A stretch of DNA of 40,471 nt from Gallionellales bacterium RIFCSPLOWO2_02_FULL_57_47 (GTDB taxonomy: Bacteria; Pseudomonadota; Gammaproteobacteria; Burkholderiales; Gallionellaceae): positions 1 to 40,471 of the forward strand of contig MGWZ01000114.1 in the NCBI GenBank assembly GCA_001801175.1, written 5' to 3'. A program made the translations under genes and the position numbers. The notes below the pieces were generated by a model that worked only from the letters and a program-made list of their open reading frames with translations, did no database searches and was not told where the DNA came from. Below are positions 1-6,781 of the stretch, piece by piece. Numbering within the stretch: the first letter of the stretch is position 1; each line of letters opens with the position of its first letter.

Positions 1-79
1 CGTGGCAATCCAGTTGTTTGATATCAAAAGAACTTCTGGATTGCCACGTCGCTACGCTCCTCGCAATGACGATTTAATC
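1..79. repeat. Dispersed palindromic repeat, copy 1 (possibly cut by the window edge)
   Basis: A 13-bp inverted repeat (1-13 against 36-48, core GGCAATCCAG) is followed by an arm at 49-79 reading TCGCTACGCTCCTCGCAATG onward. Positions 36-79 match the reverse complement of 23261-23304 at 42 of 44 bases. The element type (TTGCGAG..GTGGCAATCCAG) is an intergenic repeat family. The left part may continue outside the window. Confidence 0.85.
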
Positions 80-183
80 TGCGTTTCCTTAAGCTTGCCA
101 ACCCGGAGGTTCTTTAAAACATCCTTCGTTCGCAGTGGAAATACTGAACTGCGGGCGTAGGATTATTAATTCAGTGAGGTAAA

Positions 184-202
184 CCCCCGGCTTTGCCGGG
201 GG
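184..202. repeat. Short GC hairpin (CCGGCTTTGCCGG core)
   Basis: Perfect 8-bp stem CCCCCGGC / GCCGGGGG around a TTT loop. The same core and loop recur at 441-459, so this is probably a small dispersed hairpin and not a gene-specific terminator; there is no T-run after it. Confidence 0.7.
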
Positions 203-267
203 ACTCCGTTAGGTTTGACCGTTCCGGTGGTCATTAACGAGTAACGTTAAAACTTAGCTACATTATT

Positions 268-373
268 CCCTCCCCCTTGCAGGGGGAGGGTTAGGGTGGG
301 GGTAGAAATTTAAGCACGGATGCAGTCAAAAGTTTGTACCCCCATCCCAGCCTTCCCCCTGATAGGGGGAAGG
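268..373. repeat. Pair of inverted C/G-rich palindromic repeats
   Basis: Two perfect 10-bp hairpins, 268-277/281-290 (CCCTCCCCCT-TGC-AGGGGGAGGG) and 351-360/364-373 (CCTTCCCCCT-GAT-AGGGGGAAGG), face each other. Their inner flanks, GGGTGGGGGTA (about 294-304) and TACCCCCATCCC (about 338-349), are also complementary, so the whole block can fold as a larger structure. A related copy is embedded in the dsrO reading frame (15824-15885). Confidence 0.75.
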
Positions 374-383
374 AGTGGAAACC

Positions 384-400
384 AGCCGCCTTGGGCGGCT
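384..400. repeat. Short hairpin AGCCGCC/GGCGGCT
   Basis: A 7-bp stem (384-390 with 394-400) lies in the repeat-rich leader upstream of the DUF302-like gene. Nothing else in 1-478 looks coding; this stretch holds only hairpins and repeats. Confidence 0.5.
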
Positions 401-440
401 CATGGTTTTATCAGCGCCTTTGAGGAGCTCACCCAATAAG

Positions 441-459
441 CCTCCGGCTTTGCCGGAGG
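441..459. repeat. Short GC hairpin (CCGGCTTTGCCGG core), second copy
   Basis: Perfect 8-bp stem CCTCCGGC / GCCGGAGG around TTT, 20 bases before the start of the first gene. It shares core and loop with 184-202. With AATTTAACTT after it, it could act as a weak terminator for upstream transcription, but that is a guess. Confidence 0.65.
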
Positions 460-478
460 TAATTTAACTTAAACAAAT

Positions 479-985
479 ATGCGCAAAATTCAATATTGCC
501 TGGCCCTGTTGCTTGCCCTTGTCGTTCATCCGGTGATGGCAGCATCTCCTGCACCGGTACTCTCATACACGAAAATGAAGGTGCAGATTGCGCGCATCCA
601 GATTCAGGATGGTGTCAGTTTTGACGACGCGGTTGAGTCACTCAAACTGCGTGCCAATCAGCACAACCTCAAGTTTGTCGGCGCCAGCCCGCTATACAAG
701 GAAATCGAAGCGTTGACGGGAAAGCCCGCCAGGCGCATGGAAATTTTCAGCTTCTGCGACGGCCTCACGGCGGAGCAGATGATAGCCACCGATCCTTTAA
801 TGATTTCTTTTATGCCTTGTCGTATCGCGATGGTGGAAGATGCACAGGGCAAACGCTGGATCATTTCCATGATGATGGACGAGGCAATGATCCGCGCATT
901 GCCTTCCGACATCCGCAAAGATGCAGAAAGAGTTATGAAGGCCATGAAAGACATGATGCTTGCCGCCAGCAACGGCGACCTCTGA
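479..985 (+). CDS. Exported DUF302-like protein
   Basis: 168-aa protein with a clear signal peptide: a short basic start, a hydrophobic core over residues 6-20, and a likely cleavage after VMA (about residue 21). The mature part resembles DUF302 domains: a segment with SPLYKEIEALTGKPARRMEI and a later strand ending in MVEDAQGKRWI, the usual position of the conserved 'ED..GK.W' strand. The C-terminus is Met-rich and helical. DUF302 proteins have no settled function, and many are periplasmic and linked to redox or sulfur genes. It stands first on a + strand run of sulfur-trafficking genes, but 228 bases separate it from the next one, so cotranscription is uncertain. The start has no strong ribosome-binding site (only AACTTAAACAAAT upstream). 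Confidence 0.7.
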   Translation: MRKIQYCLALLLALVVHPVMAASPAPVLSYTKMKVQIARIQIQDGVSFDDAVESLKLRANQHNLKFVGASPLYKEIEALTGKPARRMEIFSFCDGLTAEQMIATDPLMISFMPCRIAMVEDAQGKRWIISMMMDEAMIRALPSDIRKDAERVMKAMKDMMLAASNGDL

Positions 986-1130
986 AATTGTGCATCGTGC
1001 AGTAAAGTGCACGCACTATAGGCATGACCGTCCAGGTTGTTCCTTGAAAACGGAGGGGTTTGAAAAATAACCCCAATGGGTTACCCCGGTTACCCTTCAT
1101 GGGTATGGACGCATGTAAGCTGATTATTCC

Positions 1131-1136
1131 TATAAT
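1131..1136 (+). promoter_or_regulatory. Possible -10 element (TATAAT) before tusA-like gene
   Basis: A perfect TATAAT lies 77 bases before the ATG of the TusA-like gene, in the 986-1213 gap. No good -35 is seen at 17 bases, so this is only a candidate. A small hairpin AACCCCA/TGGGTT sits upstream at about 1069-1082. Confidence 0.3.
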
Positions 1137-1213
1137 GTTATCCATACGGCTTTATTGAATGCGGTAGCGAATCTGGTATTGACGGGAATTTTAATAATTT
1201 GTGGGAGATGAAC

Positions 1214-1441
1214 ATGAACTTTGATAAAGAATATGATGCCAGCGGCTTGTCCTGTCCTTTGCCTATCCTGAAGACCAAAAAGGCACTCGCCGATATGGCT
1301 TCCGGGCAGGTACTCAAGGTGCTCTCGACCGATAGCGGCTCTGTGAAGGATATGCAGGCATTCGCCGAGCAGACCGGTAATTCCTTGTTGGCTACAGAAG
1401 AGGCTAGCGGGAAATTCACTTTTTACATGAAGAAAAAGTAA
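1214..1441 (+). CDS. tusA: TusA-like sulfur carrier protein
   Basis: 75-aa TusA/SirA-fold protein. The signature CPxP is present as LSCPLPILKTKKAL near residue 12, where the first Cys carries sulfur as a persulfide in the family. The rest follows the usual beta-alpha-beta-alpha pattern (SGQVLKVLSTDSGSVKDM, ending in FTFYMKKK). An in-frame TTG lies at 1199 and an ATG at 1208, but GGGAG at 1203-1207 is correctly spaced for the ATG at 1214, so that start is chosen. In sulfur oxidisers TusA commonly travels with DsrE2 and rhodanese and passes sulfur towards DsrEFH and DsrC; here DsrE2 follows 41 bases later and no rhodanese is present. Its role in the Dsr pathway is inferred from family and context. 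Confidence 0.88.
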   Translation: MNFDKEYDASGLSCPLPILKTKKALADMASGQVLKVLSTDSGSVKDMQAFAEQTGNSLLATEEASGKFTFYMKKK

Positions 1442-1482
1442 GTTATCTGCATCCAACCCAAACCATACTCAAAGGGGAAAGC

Positions 1483-1953
1483 ATGAGCTCTAAAAAAATG
1501 GCAATTATTGCCACCAAAGGCACACTGGATATGGCCTACCCACCATTCATTCTCGCTTCAACCGCCGCCGCTCTGGGCTATGAGGTGCAGGTGTTCTTTA
1601 CCTTCTACGGTTTGCAATTGCTGCGCAAAGACCTGTCCAGCGTAATGATCAGTCCGCTGGCCAACCCTGCGATGCCGATGCCGGTACCGATGCCGGTGAT
1701 GGTGCAAATGCTGCCGGGAATGGAATCCATGGCTACCATGATGATGAAGCAAAAGTTGAAGAAACATGGCGTCGCCTCGCTGGAGGAGTTGCGCGACCTG
1801 TGCCTGGAAGCCGAAGTGAAATTCGTTGCCTGCCAGATGACGGTTGATCTGTTCGAATTCGACAAGAGCGAATTTATCGACAACATCGAATACGGCGGTG
1901 CGGCTACGTTTTTGGGATTTGCCGGAGATACTGATATCTGTCTGTTCGTTTAA
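1483..1953 (+). CDS. dsrE2: DsrE2-like (DsrE/DsrF family) sulfur-relay protein
   Basis: 156-aa protein of the DsrE/DsrF/DsrH fold, DsrE2 branch. It has the typical start MAIIATKGTLDMAYPPFILA, then AALGYEVQVFFTFYG, a central Met/Pro-rich loop (about residues 62-90), and a conserved Cys in KFVACQMTVDLF. This is the usual size and layout of DsrE2, which is encoded next to tusA in many sulfur oxidisers and is thought to take part in sulfane sulfur transfer. No clear transmembrane helix is seen, although the Met/Pro loop is hydrophobic. AAAGGGGAAAGC precedes the ATG with good spacing. It is probably cotranscribed with the TusA-like gene. Confidence 0.88.
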   Translation: MSSKKMAIIATKGTLDMAYPPFILASTAAALGYEVQVFFTFYGLQLLRKDLSSVMISPLANPAMPMPVPMPVMVQMLPGMESMATMMMKQKLKKHGVASLEELRDLCLEAEVKFVACQMTVDLFEFDKSEFIDNIEYGGAATFLGFAGDTDICLFV

Positions 1954-2024
1954 GTCGGCAAGCCGGATTTGCCGTGCAGGGGTAGTGTAGGCATTTGTTA
2001 TATCAATCAACCAGGGAGCTTTTA

Positions 2025-3374
2025 ATGAAGATAAATAAAATTGTCGTTTCGTTGTTCACCGCTGGCTTGATGGCCTCGCCACTCGCTAATGCTACCAACG
2101 GCTACTTTTCGCACGGTTATGGGCTGAAAGCTAAGGGCATGGGTGGCGCGTCGACCGCGATGGTGATCGATACGTTCGGCGGCGCGAACAACCCTGCCAG
2201 CATGGTGTGGGTAGGTGATCGGCTGGACATCGGACTCGATCTCTTCATGCCGAAACGAGAGGTCTCGCGACAAGGAAGTAACACCCCAGTTCCCCCGTTT
2301 CCTGTCGGAACGCCAGCTGGACTGTACGATGGTACGTCCGTGAGCGGCTCGAACCTCTTCTACGTGCCAGAATTTGGTTACAGCAAGCTGATCAATCCGG
2401 ATCTCTTGCTCGGCGTGACAGTCTATGGCAACGGTGGCATGAATACCGACTACGACGCGGGGCTCAACGGCGGGGCGAGCGCGCAGTCGTTCGCGCCTTC
2501 CTGTGCAGGTGCGCCGTCGAACATCCTGTTCGGCTGCGGCAAGTTGGGTGTGGACTTGATGCAGCTCATCATCGCGCCGACTGCCTCCTATAAAATCAAC
2601 GAGAACAATTCGGTGGGAATATCTCCATTGCTTGGCTACCAAAAATTCAAGGTCGACGGCTTACAGGCATTCGAAGGAATGAGCAGCAGCCCCGGCAATG
2701 TCACCAACAATGGCTATGATACCTCGACCGGTTGGGGCGTGCGCTTCGGCTGGCTCAGCAAGCTGTCCGATACCCTAAGCATGGGCGCAGCCTATTCAAG
2801 CCGGATGCGCATGAGCCCCTTTGAAAAGTACAAGGGCCTGTTCGCCGAGGGCGGCGACTTCGATATCCCTGAGAACTACAACATCGGCATTGCTGTCAAG
2901 GCCACGCCGGAAACGACTGTCGCCTTCGATATTCAGCAGATCAATTATTCGGATGTCAAGTCTATTGGCAACGCTGTCAGCAACAGTCTTGCCTCCGCGG
3001 ACGGACTCGGCTCGACCAACGGATCGGGTTTCGGGTGGCGCGACCAGACCGTATACAAGCTGGGCGTCGAATACGCATACAGCACCAGCCTTGTGTTGCG
3101 TGCCGGTTACAACTACGGAAAATCGCCGGTGCGCGGTGACAGCATCGACGATGTGACCTTCAATATCCTCGCGCCGGGGGTGGTGGAGCGGCATCTCACT
3201 CTCGGCACCACTTGGACGCTGGACAACAAGTCGGAGTTGACGGTGTCCTATATGCACGCCTTCAGCAACTCGGTGACCGGCCCGTCGGTTACGTCGCTGC
3301 TTGGCGTCGGCGGCACAGAGACCCTGACGATGAAGCAGAACACCTTGGGCATCGCTTACGGCATGAAGTTATAA
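2025..3374 (+). CDS. FadL/OmpP1-type outer-membrane transport protein
   Basis: 449-aa outer-membrane beta-barrel of the FadL family (usual size 420-460). A signal peptide ends after LANA. The mature N-terminus, TNGYFSHGYGLKAKGMGGAS followed by GGANNPASM, is the characteristic FadL N-terminal plug motif (G-x-KAxGMGGA, NPA). Alternating strands run to the C-terminus, which ends NTLGIAYGMKL. FadL relatives import hydrophobic compounds such as fatty acids or aromatics; the substrate cannot be read from sequence. Its position between tusA/dsrE2 and the dsr region suggests a link to hydrophobic sulfur compounds, but that is inference. The ATG at 2025 is preferred over an upstream in-frame start at 1995 because AGGGAG lies just before it and the signal peptide begins there. 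Confidence 0.88.
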   Translation: MKINKIVVSLFTAGLMASPLANATNGYFSHGYGLKAKGMGGASTAMVIDTFGGANNPASMVWVGDRLDIGLDLFMPKREVSRQGSNTPVPPFPVGTPAGLYDGTSVSGSNLFYVPEFGYSKLINPDLLLGVTVYGNGGMNTDYDAGLNGGASAQSFAPSCAGAPSNILFGCGKLGVDLMQLIIAPTASYKINENNSVGISPLLGYQKFKVDGLQAFEGMSSSPGNVTNNGYDTSTGWGVRFGWLSKLSDTLSMGAAYSSRMRMSPFEKYKGLFAEGGDFDIPENYNIGIAVKATPETTVAFDIQQINYSDVKSIGNAVSNSLASADGLGSTNGSGFGWRDQTVYKLGVEYAYSTSLVLRAGYNYGKSPVRGDSIDDVTFNILAPGVVERHLTLGTTWTLDNKSELTVSYMHAFSNSVTGPSVTSLLGVGGTETLTMKQNTLGIAYGMKL

Positions 3375-3400
3375 TCGCTCGAAGCCGCAAGCAAGCTGAG

Positions 3401-3433
3401 AAGCCCGCTCTCTTCAAAAGGGCGGGTTTTTTT
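3401..3433 (+). terminator. Rho-independent terminator after fadL-like gene
   Basis: CCCGC (3404-3408) pairs with GCGGG (3422-3426), followed by a run of seven T. It lies 27 bases after the stop codon at 3374 and ends the first + strand block. The converging - strand operon ends at 3450. Confidence 0.8.
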
Positions 3434-3449
3434 ACACCCGCAATTTGAA

Positions 3450-4328
3450 TTAGGTGTTGGCAATGCGGTCAAGATAGCGTGCCCGAAATAACAGGCGCGG
3501 GGTAGTTCCATTGTCAGCAAAGGCAGCACGGTCGTGCAGCACGTTGTTGCACAGCAGGCCCATGCCTTGTTCCAGGCGCGCGTGGTGGATGTGCGGCGAA
3601 TCAGACGCCAGCAGCTTTTCCAGCATCGCTACAGCAGCCAGTGTGGTTGCATCCTGCTTCCAGACGATGCTGCGAGTGCGTGCGGTATAGCGCATGTGCA
3701 GGCCGCCACTCGCGGGGTCTATGGAAAATACCGGGCCGGTCTGTGCGGCGCGCGCTATACCTTGTTCGTCGGTACGTTCCGGTATGGTCATGGCATCCGG
3801 CGCGGAGAGTGCGCGGATAAAATCGCTATCTTCATCGCGCAACATCAAATAGGCGATTTCGTGATCCATCAGGCGATTCTCGCCGCCCTGTCCGGCACTC
3901 TGGGCGCAATGCAATACCATGCTGCGCACCTGCCGTTCCGGCGGGTTGTAATAGCCGTCGGTGTGCCATTTGATGGCGCGGTCGGTATAGGGAATATAAG
4001 CATTTCGCAGTCCATCGCCAGCGCACACCGTGATGCGTGTTACCCCTTGTTCACTTGCGAGCCAATTCGCATCCATGCGATTCAGGCCGAACTGTTGCCC
4101 AAGTTGGCGAACCGCATTTTCATCGACGCCCTCGGCCAATGATGCATATATCGCCATGTTGCTGCGGCGGCAACATGCCAAAAGCGCGGCGTGCTCTGAA
4201 GCAGTCAATGCACGCGGGTTTTTGATTTCAACGATCAGATCGTCAGTGCTGGTGATGGCATGCGCCAGTTTGTGCTCGCGCCAGCGCAGGTAGGCATCGG
4301 GATTGTCGGGATCGAATGGATTTTGCAT
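3450..4328 (-). CDS. TauD/TfdA-like Fe(II)/2-oxoglutarate dioxygenase
   Basis: 292-aa protein of the TauD/TfdA (clavaminate synthase-like) superfamily. The iron-binding HxD motif is in AIKWHTDGYYNPP (about residue 140), and the distal His is probably in NNVLHDRAAF (about 268), followed by the C-terminal basic stretch TTPRLLFRARYLDR, which supplies the 2-oxoglutarate-binding Arg in the family. Members hydroxylate substrates such as taurine, carnitine precursors or aryl acids; which one applies here is not evident. It is the last gene of the operon divergent from dsrA, so a role on an organosulfur compound is possible, but the sequence alone does not show this. No strong ribosome-binding site is visible before the ATG. 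Confidence 0.85.
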   Translation of the reverse strand: MQNPFDPDNPDAYLRWREHKLAHAITSTDDLIVEIKNPRALTASEHAALLACCRRSNMAIYASLAEGVDENAVRQLGQQFGLNRMDANWLASEQGVTRITVCAGDGLRNAYIPYTDRAIKWHTDGYYNPPERQVRSMVLHCAQSAGQGGENRLMDHEIAYLMLRDEDSDFIRALSAPDAMTIPERTDEQGIARAAQTGPVFSIDPASGGLHMRYTARTRSIVWKQDATTLAAVAMLEKLLASDSPHIHHARLEQGMGLLCNNVLHDRAAFADNGTTPRLLFRARYLDRIANT

Positions 4329-4355
4329 CAGGGGGCCGGCGCGAAACTGCGCAAT

Positions 4356-4952
4356 TTAATCCCCGCTGACCGTTTTGCGGCTGCGTGGTTGCCTCGGCTC
4401 GGTTTCGAACAAGTCGTGCATGGTTTTTTCAACCATGGTAACGGCCTCTGGAGCTTCGATGCCCATCATCTGGTCTATCACCCAGGCGGCATCTTTTTCA
4501 TCCATCACTTCGCGCATACAGTAGCCAAGGTATCGGGTGAACGCAAAATCTGGGCCATTGTTGTTATATTTGAAGTCAGCATATTCTCCCGCACGCTGGT
4601 TAAGCATGTCGATGAAGTACTGCTTGTGCTTTTCAATGCTGTTGCCTATCAATCTGCTCTGGTTTTCAGCCAGGGTTTCCGCCACGCGATTTGCCAGAGC
4701 GCTGGTGAACGCCATGCGATCTTCTGCGGATAATTGGCGATAGGCGATGCGGTCAGCGACTTGAATAAGGAATATCAGAAATTCGCCGAGAAAAGAAAAG
4801 TATTGTGTGCCGATTGCTATTTCAAATTTGGCATTGCGGGTGTTTTTGAGTGCGTTGTCTCCGATGCGCCAGATGACGAAAGCCAGCGCACCCGCAATTT
4901 CCTGAGGTGTTCTTTTTCGCCCATTTTTGAACCAGTTGCTTTTGATCCTCAT
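4356..4952 (-). CDS. Conserved-looking hypothetical protein in the dsr-divergent operon
   Basis: 198-aa protein that I do not recognise. It is mostly alpha-helical, has no signal peptide, and has a basic N-terminus (MRIKSNWFKNGRKR) and a basic C-terminus (RQPRSRKTVSGD). A moderately hydrophobic segment, TQYFSFLGEFLIFLIQVADR (about residues 49-68), might be a membrane-associated helix but is too mixed for a confident transmembrane call. It is followed by helices rich in charged residues. It lies 27 bases upstream of the dioxygenase gene and 58 bases downstream of the double-TusA gene, all on the - strand, so it is probably one transcript with them. The long ORF, codon use and tight packing support it as a real gene. 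Confidence 0.7.
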   Translation of the reverse strand: MRIKSNWFKNGRKRTPQEIAGALAFVIWRIGDNALKNTRNAKFEIAIGTQYFSFLGEFLIFLIQVADRIAYRQLSAEDRMAFTSALANRVAETLAENQSRLIGNSIEKHKQYFIDMLNQRAGEYADFKYNNNGPDFAFTRYLGYCMREVMDEKDAAWVIDQMMGIEAPEAVTMVEKTMHDLFETEPRQPRSRKTVSGD

Positions 4953-5010
4953 GGCTTTTAATGTTCAAACCGATTTTGGCGATCAAATTCGGCGTCCGTC
5001 ACGGGCTCAA

Positions 5011-5496
5011 TCATCCTTTTTGCAGAAAAAACTCATACTCGCCTGAGGATACCTCAATTGTGTCGAGAATCTTCACGCCGGTCATGCCGGCCCAGCCGAC
5101 GATGTCGGATCGTATCCCCGGGCAATTGCTGACAAGCTTGAGAATCTCGCCGGTGTTCATGCCGTTCAGCAGCTTTTTGGCTTCCACAATTGGCCCAGGG
5201 CAGACTACACCGCGAATATCCAGAATTACATTCGCTTTGCGCGTCACTCCTTTGCCCTTCATGATGTAATAGCCTGTGCCGCCATCCGGCATCGCTTCTG
5301 TCCCCAATACGTTGTTGCGGGTCTGTTCCGCCCACGCGAACAGGTCGTCCCGGGTGCCCGGGCAATCCGAGATCAACAACAGCACTTGTTCGTTTTTTAG
5401 ATCGTCGACCACGCGCTTGGCACCGAGCAGCGGAGCGGGGCAGGTCAAGCCGCGCATATCCAGTTTGATATTGGCGTGTAAATTTGGAGTGTTCAT
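5011..5496 (-). CDS. Tandem TusA-TusA sulfur carrier fusion
   Basis: 161-aa protein made of two complete TusA-like domains. Domain 1 (about residues 9-80) carries MRGLTCPAPLLGAKRVVDDL. Domain 2 (about 88-160) carries IRGVVCPGPIVEAKKLLNGM. Each keeps the CPxP sulfur-binding Cys. Each also has a second Cys at matching positions, in SDCPGTRDDLFAWA and SNCPGIRSDIVGWA, which ordinary single TusA proteins such as the one at 1214 lack (there it is TDSGSVKDM). A double carrier could hold two persulfides or disulfide-link internally; this is inference. It lies between a DsrC paralogue and an unknown gene in the - strand operon. The start has an AGGA box at suitable spacing. Confidence 0.88.
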   Translation of the reverse strand: MNTPNLHANIKLDMRGLTCPAPLLGAKRVVDDLKNEQVLLLISDCPGTRDDLFAWAEQTRNNVLGTEAMPDGGTGYYIMKGKGVTRKANVILDIRGVVCPGPIVEAKKLLNGMNTGEILKLVSNCPGIRSDIVGWAGMTGVKILDTIEVSSGEYEFFLQKG

Positions 5497-5531
5497 TTTG
5501 GAATCCTGTCAGTATCTGTATCGTTGTTTGC

Positions 5532-5861
5532 TCAATACCCGCCCTTGCCATATGGCTGAGGTAGTCCGGCTACTTTAGCGCCTTGTTTGGCCGGGCCGGT
5601 GGGAAACAAATCATACAAGGATTTGCTATCCGCTTCAGGCCAGAACTCCTGCACATCTTTCAGCATATTGCGAAAGTTGGGTGTATGGCCATGTTCGCGG
5701 TATTGGTCGCGCATGTAATTGATGACCTGCAAATGCTTGGGTGTCAACTCAATATTTTCTGCTGCGGCAATGACACTTACTATTTCTTCGCTGTAGTCAG
5801 GTTCCAGCAAGTAGCCGTCCGCATCGGTTTCAAGATCTTTACCCGCAATTATGTATCCCAT
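5532..5861 (-). CDS. DsrC/TusE-family protein lacking both C-terminal cysteines
   Basis: 109-aa DsrC-fold protein. It aligns over its full length with the genuine DsrC at 10553, sharing the LPKP/LPQP arm region and the YDLFPTGPAKQGAKVAGLP block (YGLFPYGPGKQACKIAGLP in DsrC). In DsrC the flexible C-terminal arm carries two redox cysteines (99 and 110). Here the first is Ala (QGAK) and the second is Lys (YGKGGY), and no cysteine remains in the protein. It therefore cannot form the DsrC trisulfide. Cysteine-free DsrC relatives are known in sulfur-oxidiser genomes and have been proposed as regulatory or accessory proteins; some DsrC members have been reported to bind DNA. GGAGG six bases before the ATG gives a strong ribosome-binding site. 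Confidence 0.9.
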   Translation of the reverse strand: MGYIIAGKDLETDADGYLLEPDYSEEIVSVIAAAENIELTPKHLQVINYMRDQYREHGHTPNFRNMLKDVQEFWPEADSKSLYDLFPTGPAKQGAKVAGLPQPYGKGGY

Positions 5862-5905
5862 GATTAACCTCCGTTAAATGAAATGTAAAACTTTCCAAGT
5901 CGTTA

Positions 5906-6505
5906 CTACAATCCGGAAATGACTTTGTGAGGTACAAAAATGCCACAACCGAATCGACGCTCTTCTCCCAGCCCTGCATACTGCAATTGCAGGGATGCAT
6001 CCGGTTTCAGGTCATGAACAACCAGACTGTAACCATGGATAACTTGCTGGTCGCCCGCAAGAGTGCGGCGTTTGCCGCAGACCAGATTAGCCACAATATT
6101 CAATTCGCCTAACTGCTTCCTGATGTCGTCCATGAACATCATTTCGTCGCTTACCCCGGTTACCAGTTGTGCATGCAGGGTGGGATATGGCTGAATCGGG
6201 CGAGTCCTGCCTTCTCCTAACTGCAACTGGCTTGAGCCAATCTGCATGGTGCTTCCGGTCAGGCGCGATGCTGCACCGGCCAGTGCCGCCGGCAGGCGCA
6301 GCACCAGCTTGGCGCGTTTGGGAAGCAGCATTCCTTCGTTGCATTCTGCGGTGCGCAACGGCAACACCCCGACAAATTTTTCTTCCGCAAGCTGTGGTAC
6401 ATGGCGCACAATTTCCGCCCACAGCGCAAATGGATAAGCGGCGGGTAGAGTTGTGCCGCCAAGATCGAACACCAGGTCGATCATTTCCGGGATTCCATCA
6501 GCCAT
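5906..6505 (-). CDS. Stand-alone Cas6/Cmx6-like (type I-MYXAN) RAMP-fold protein
   Basis: About 199-aa protein resembling the Cas6/Cmx6 family of CRISPR RNA endoribonucleases. Features I recognise are the N-terminal DLVFDLGG strand, the PAAYPFALWAEIVRHVPQL helix, GVLPLRTAE, the middle YPTLHAQLVTG strand, ICGKRR-like LVCGKRRTLAGD, GYSLVVHDLKPDASLQLQ, and the Gly-rich C-terminal GCGIFVPHK. No CRISPR array and no other cas gene is visible in the window, so the usual role (crRNA processing) is unsupported here. The start is uncertain. The ATG at 6505 overlaps the stop of the upstream 74-aa gene (ATGGCTGA), suggesting translational coupling. An ATG at 6484 would begin directly at the conserved MIDLVFD. 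It is part of the operon divergent from dsrA. Confidence 0.78.
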   Translation of the reverse strand: MADGIPEMIDLVFDLGGTTLPAAYPFALWAEIVRHVPQLAEEKFVGVLPLRTAECNEGMLLPKRAKLVLRLPAALAGAASRLTGSTMQIGSSQLQLGEGRTRPIQPYPTLHAQLVTGVSDEMMFMDDIRKQLGELNIVANLVCGKRRTLAGDQQVIHGYSLVVHDLKPDASLQLQYAGLGEERRFGCGIFVPHKVISGL

Positions 6506-6722
6506 GGGCTGGATGCACTTGAGAATCTGCCCAATGCTGCATGGTGGCCGCCCATTGTTGTGCGGTTGCAGGGTCAATATCGAAAATCGTAAAACGCTTG
6601 CCCTCGCGAATGCGAACACGCAGCAAACTCATTCCGCCTTCGACGTGGTCGATCTGGTGCAATTCAATTTCCTGGCTACCCAAAGGAACTTTGATCTTTA
6701 ATAATTCACGGGTTATTGCCAA
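6498..6722 (-). CDS. Small conserved-looking protein, first gene of the dsr-divergent operon (TTG start)
   Basis: 74-aa soluble protein (IKVPLGSQEIELHQIDHVEG, then LLRVRIREGKRFTIFDIDPA) with no signal peptide and no cysteine. I cannot assign a function. It may belong to a small DUF (possibly DUF6967) that occurs beside Cmx6-like genes in sulfur oxidisers, but I cannot confirm this. It starts with TTG at 6722; GGGAGAG lies five bases upstream on the - strand, which decides the start. Its stop overlaps the ATG of the Cas6-like gene, so the two are probably translated together. A beta-strand-rich N-terminus and a short C-terminal helix (ATAQQWAATMQHWA) suggest a compact domain. Confidence 0.72.
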   Translation of the reverse strand: MAITRELLKIKVPLGSQEIELHQIDHVEGGMSLLRVRIREGKRFTIFDIDPATAQQWAATMQHWADSQVHPAHG

Positions 6723-6781
6723 TTTGTCTCTCCCAGTTGGTTACATAGCATAGTCCATAAGGGATACTCTGCACGAGATTC

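Noticed and set aside
5906-6722. Frameshifted single gene joining the 74-aa ORF and the Cas6-like ORF
   Set aside because: Each has its own plausible start and the overlap (ATGGCTGA) is typical of coupled genes. The Cas6-like protein is complete from its conserved N-terminus without the upstream part.
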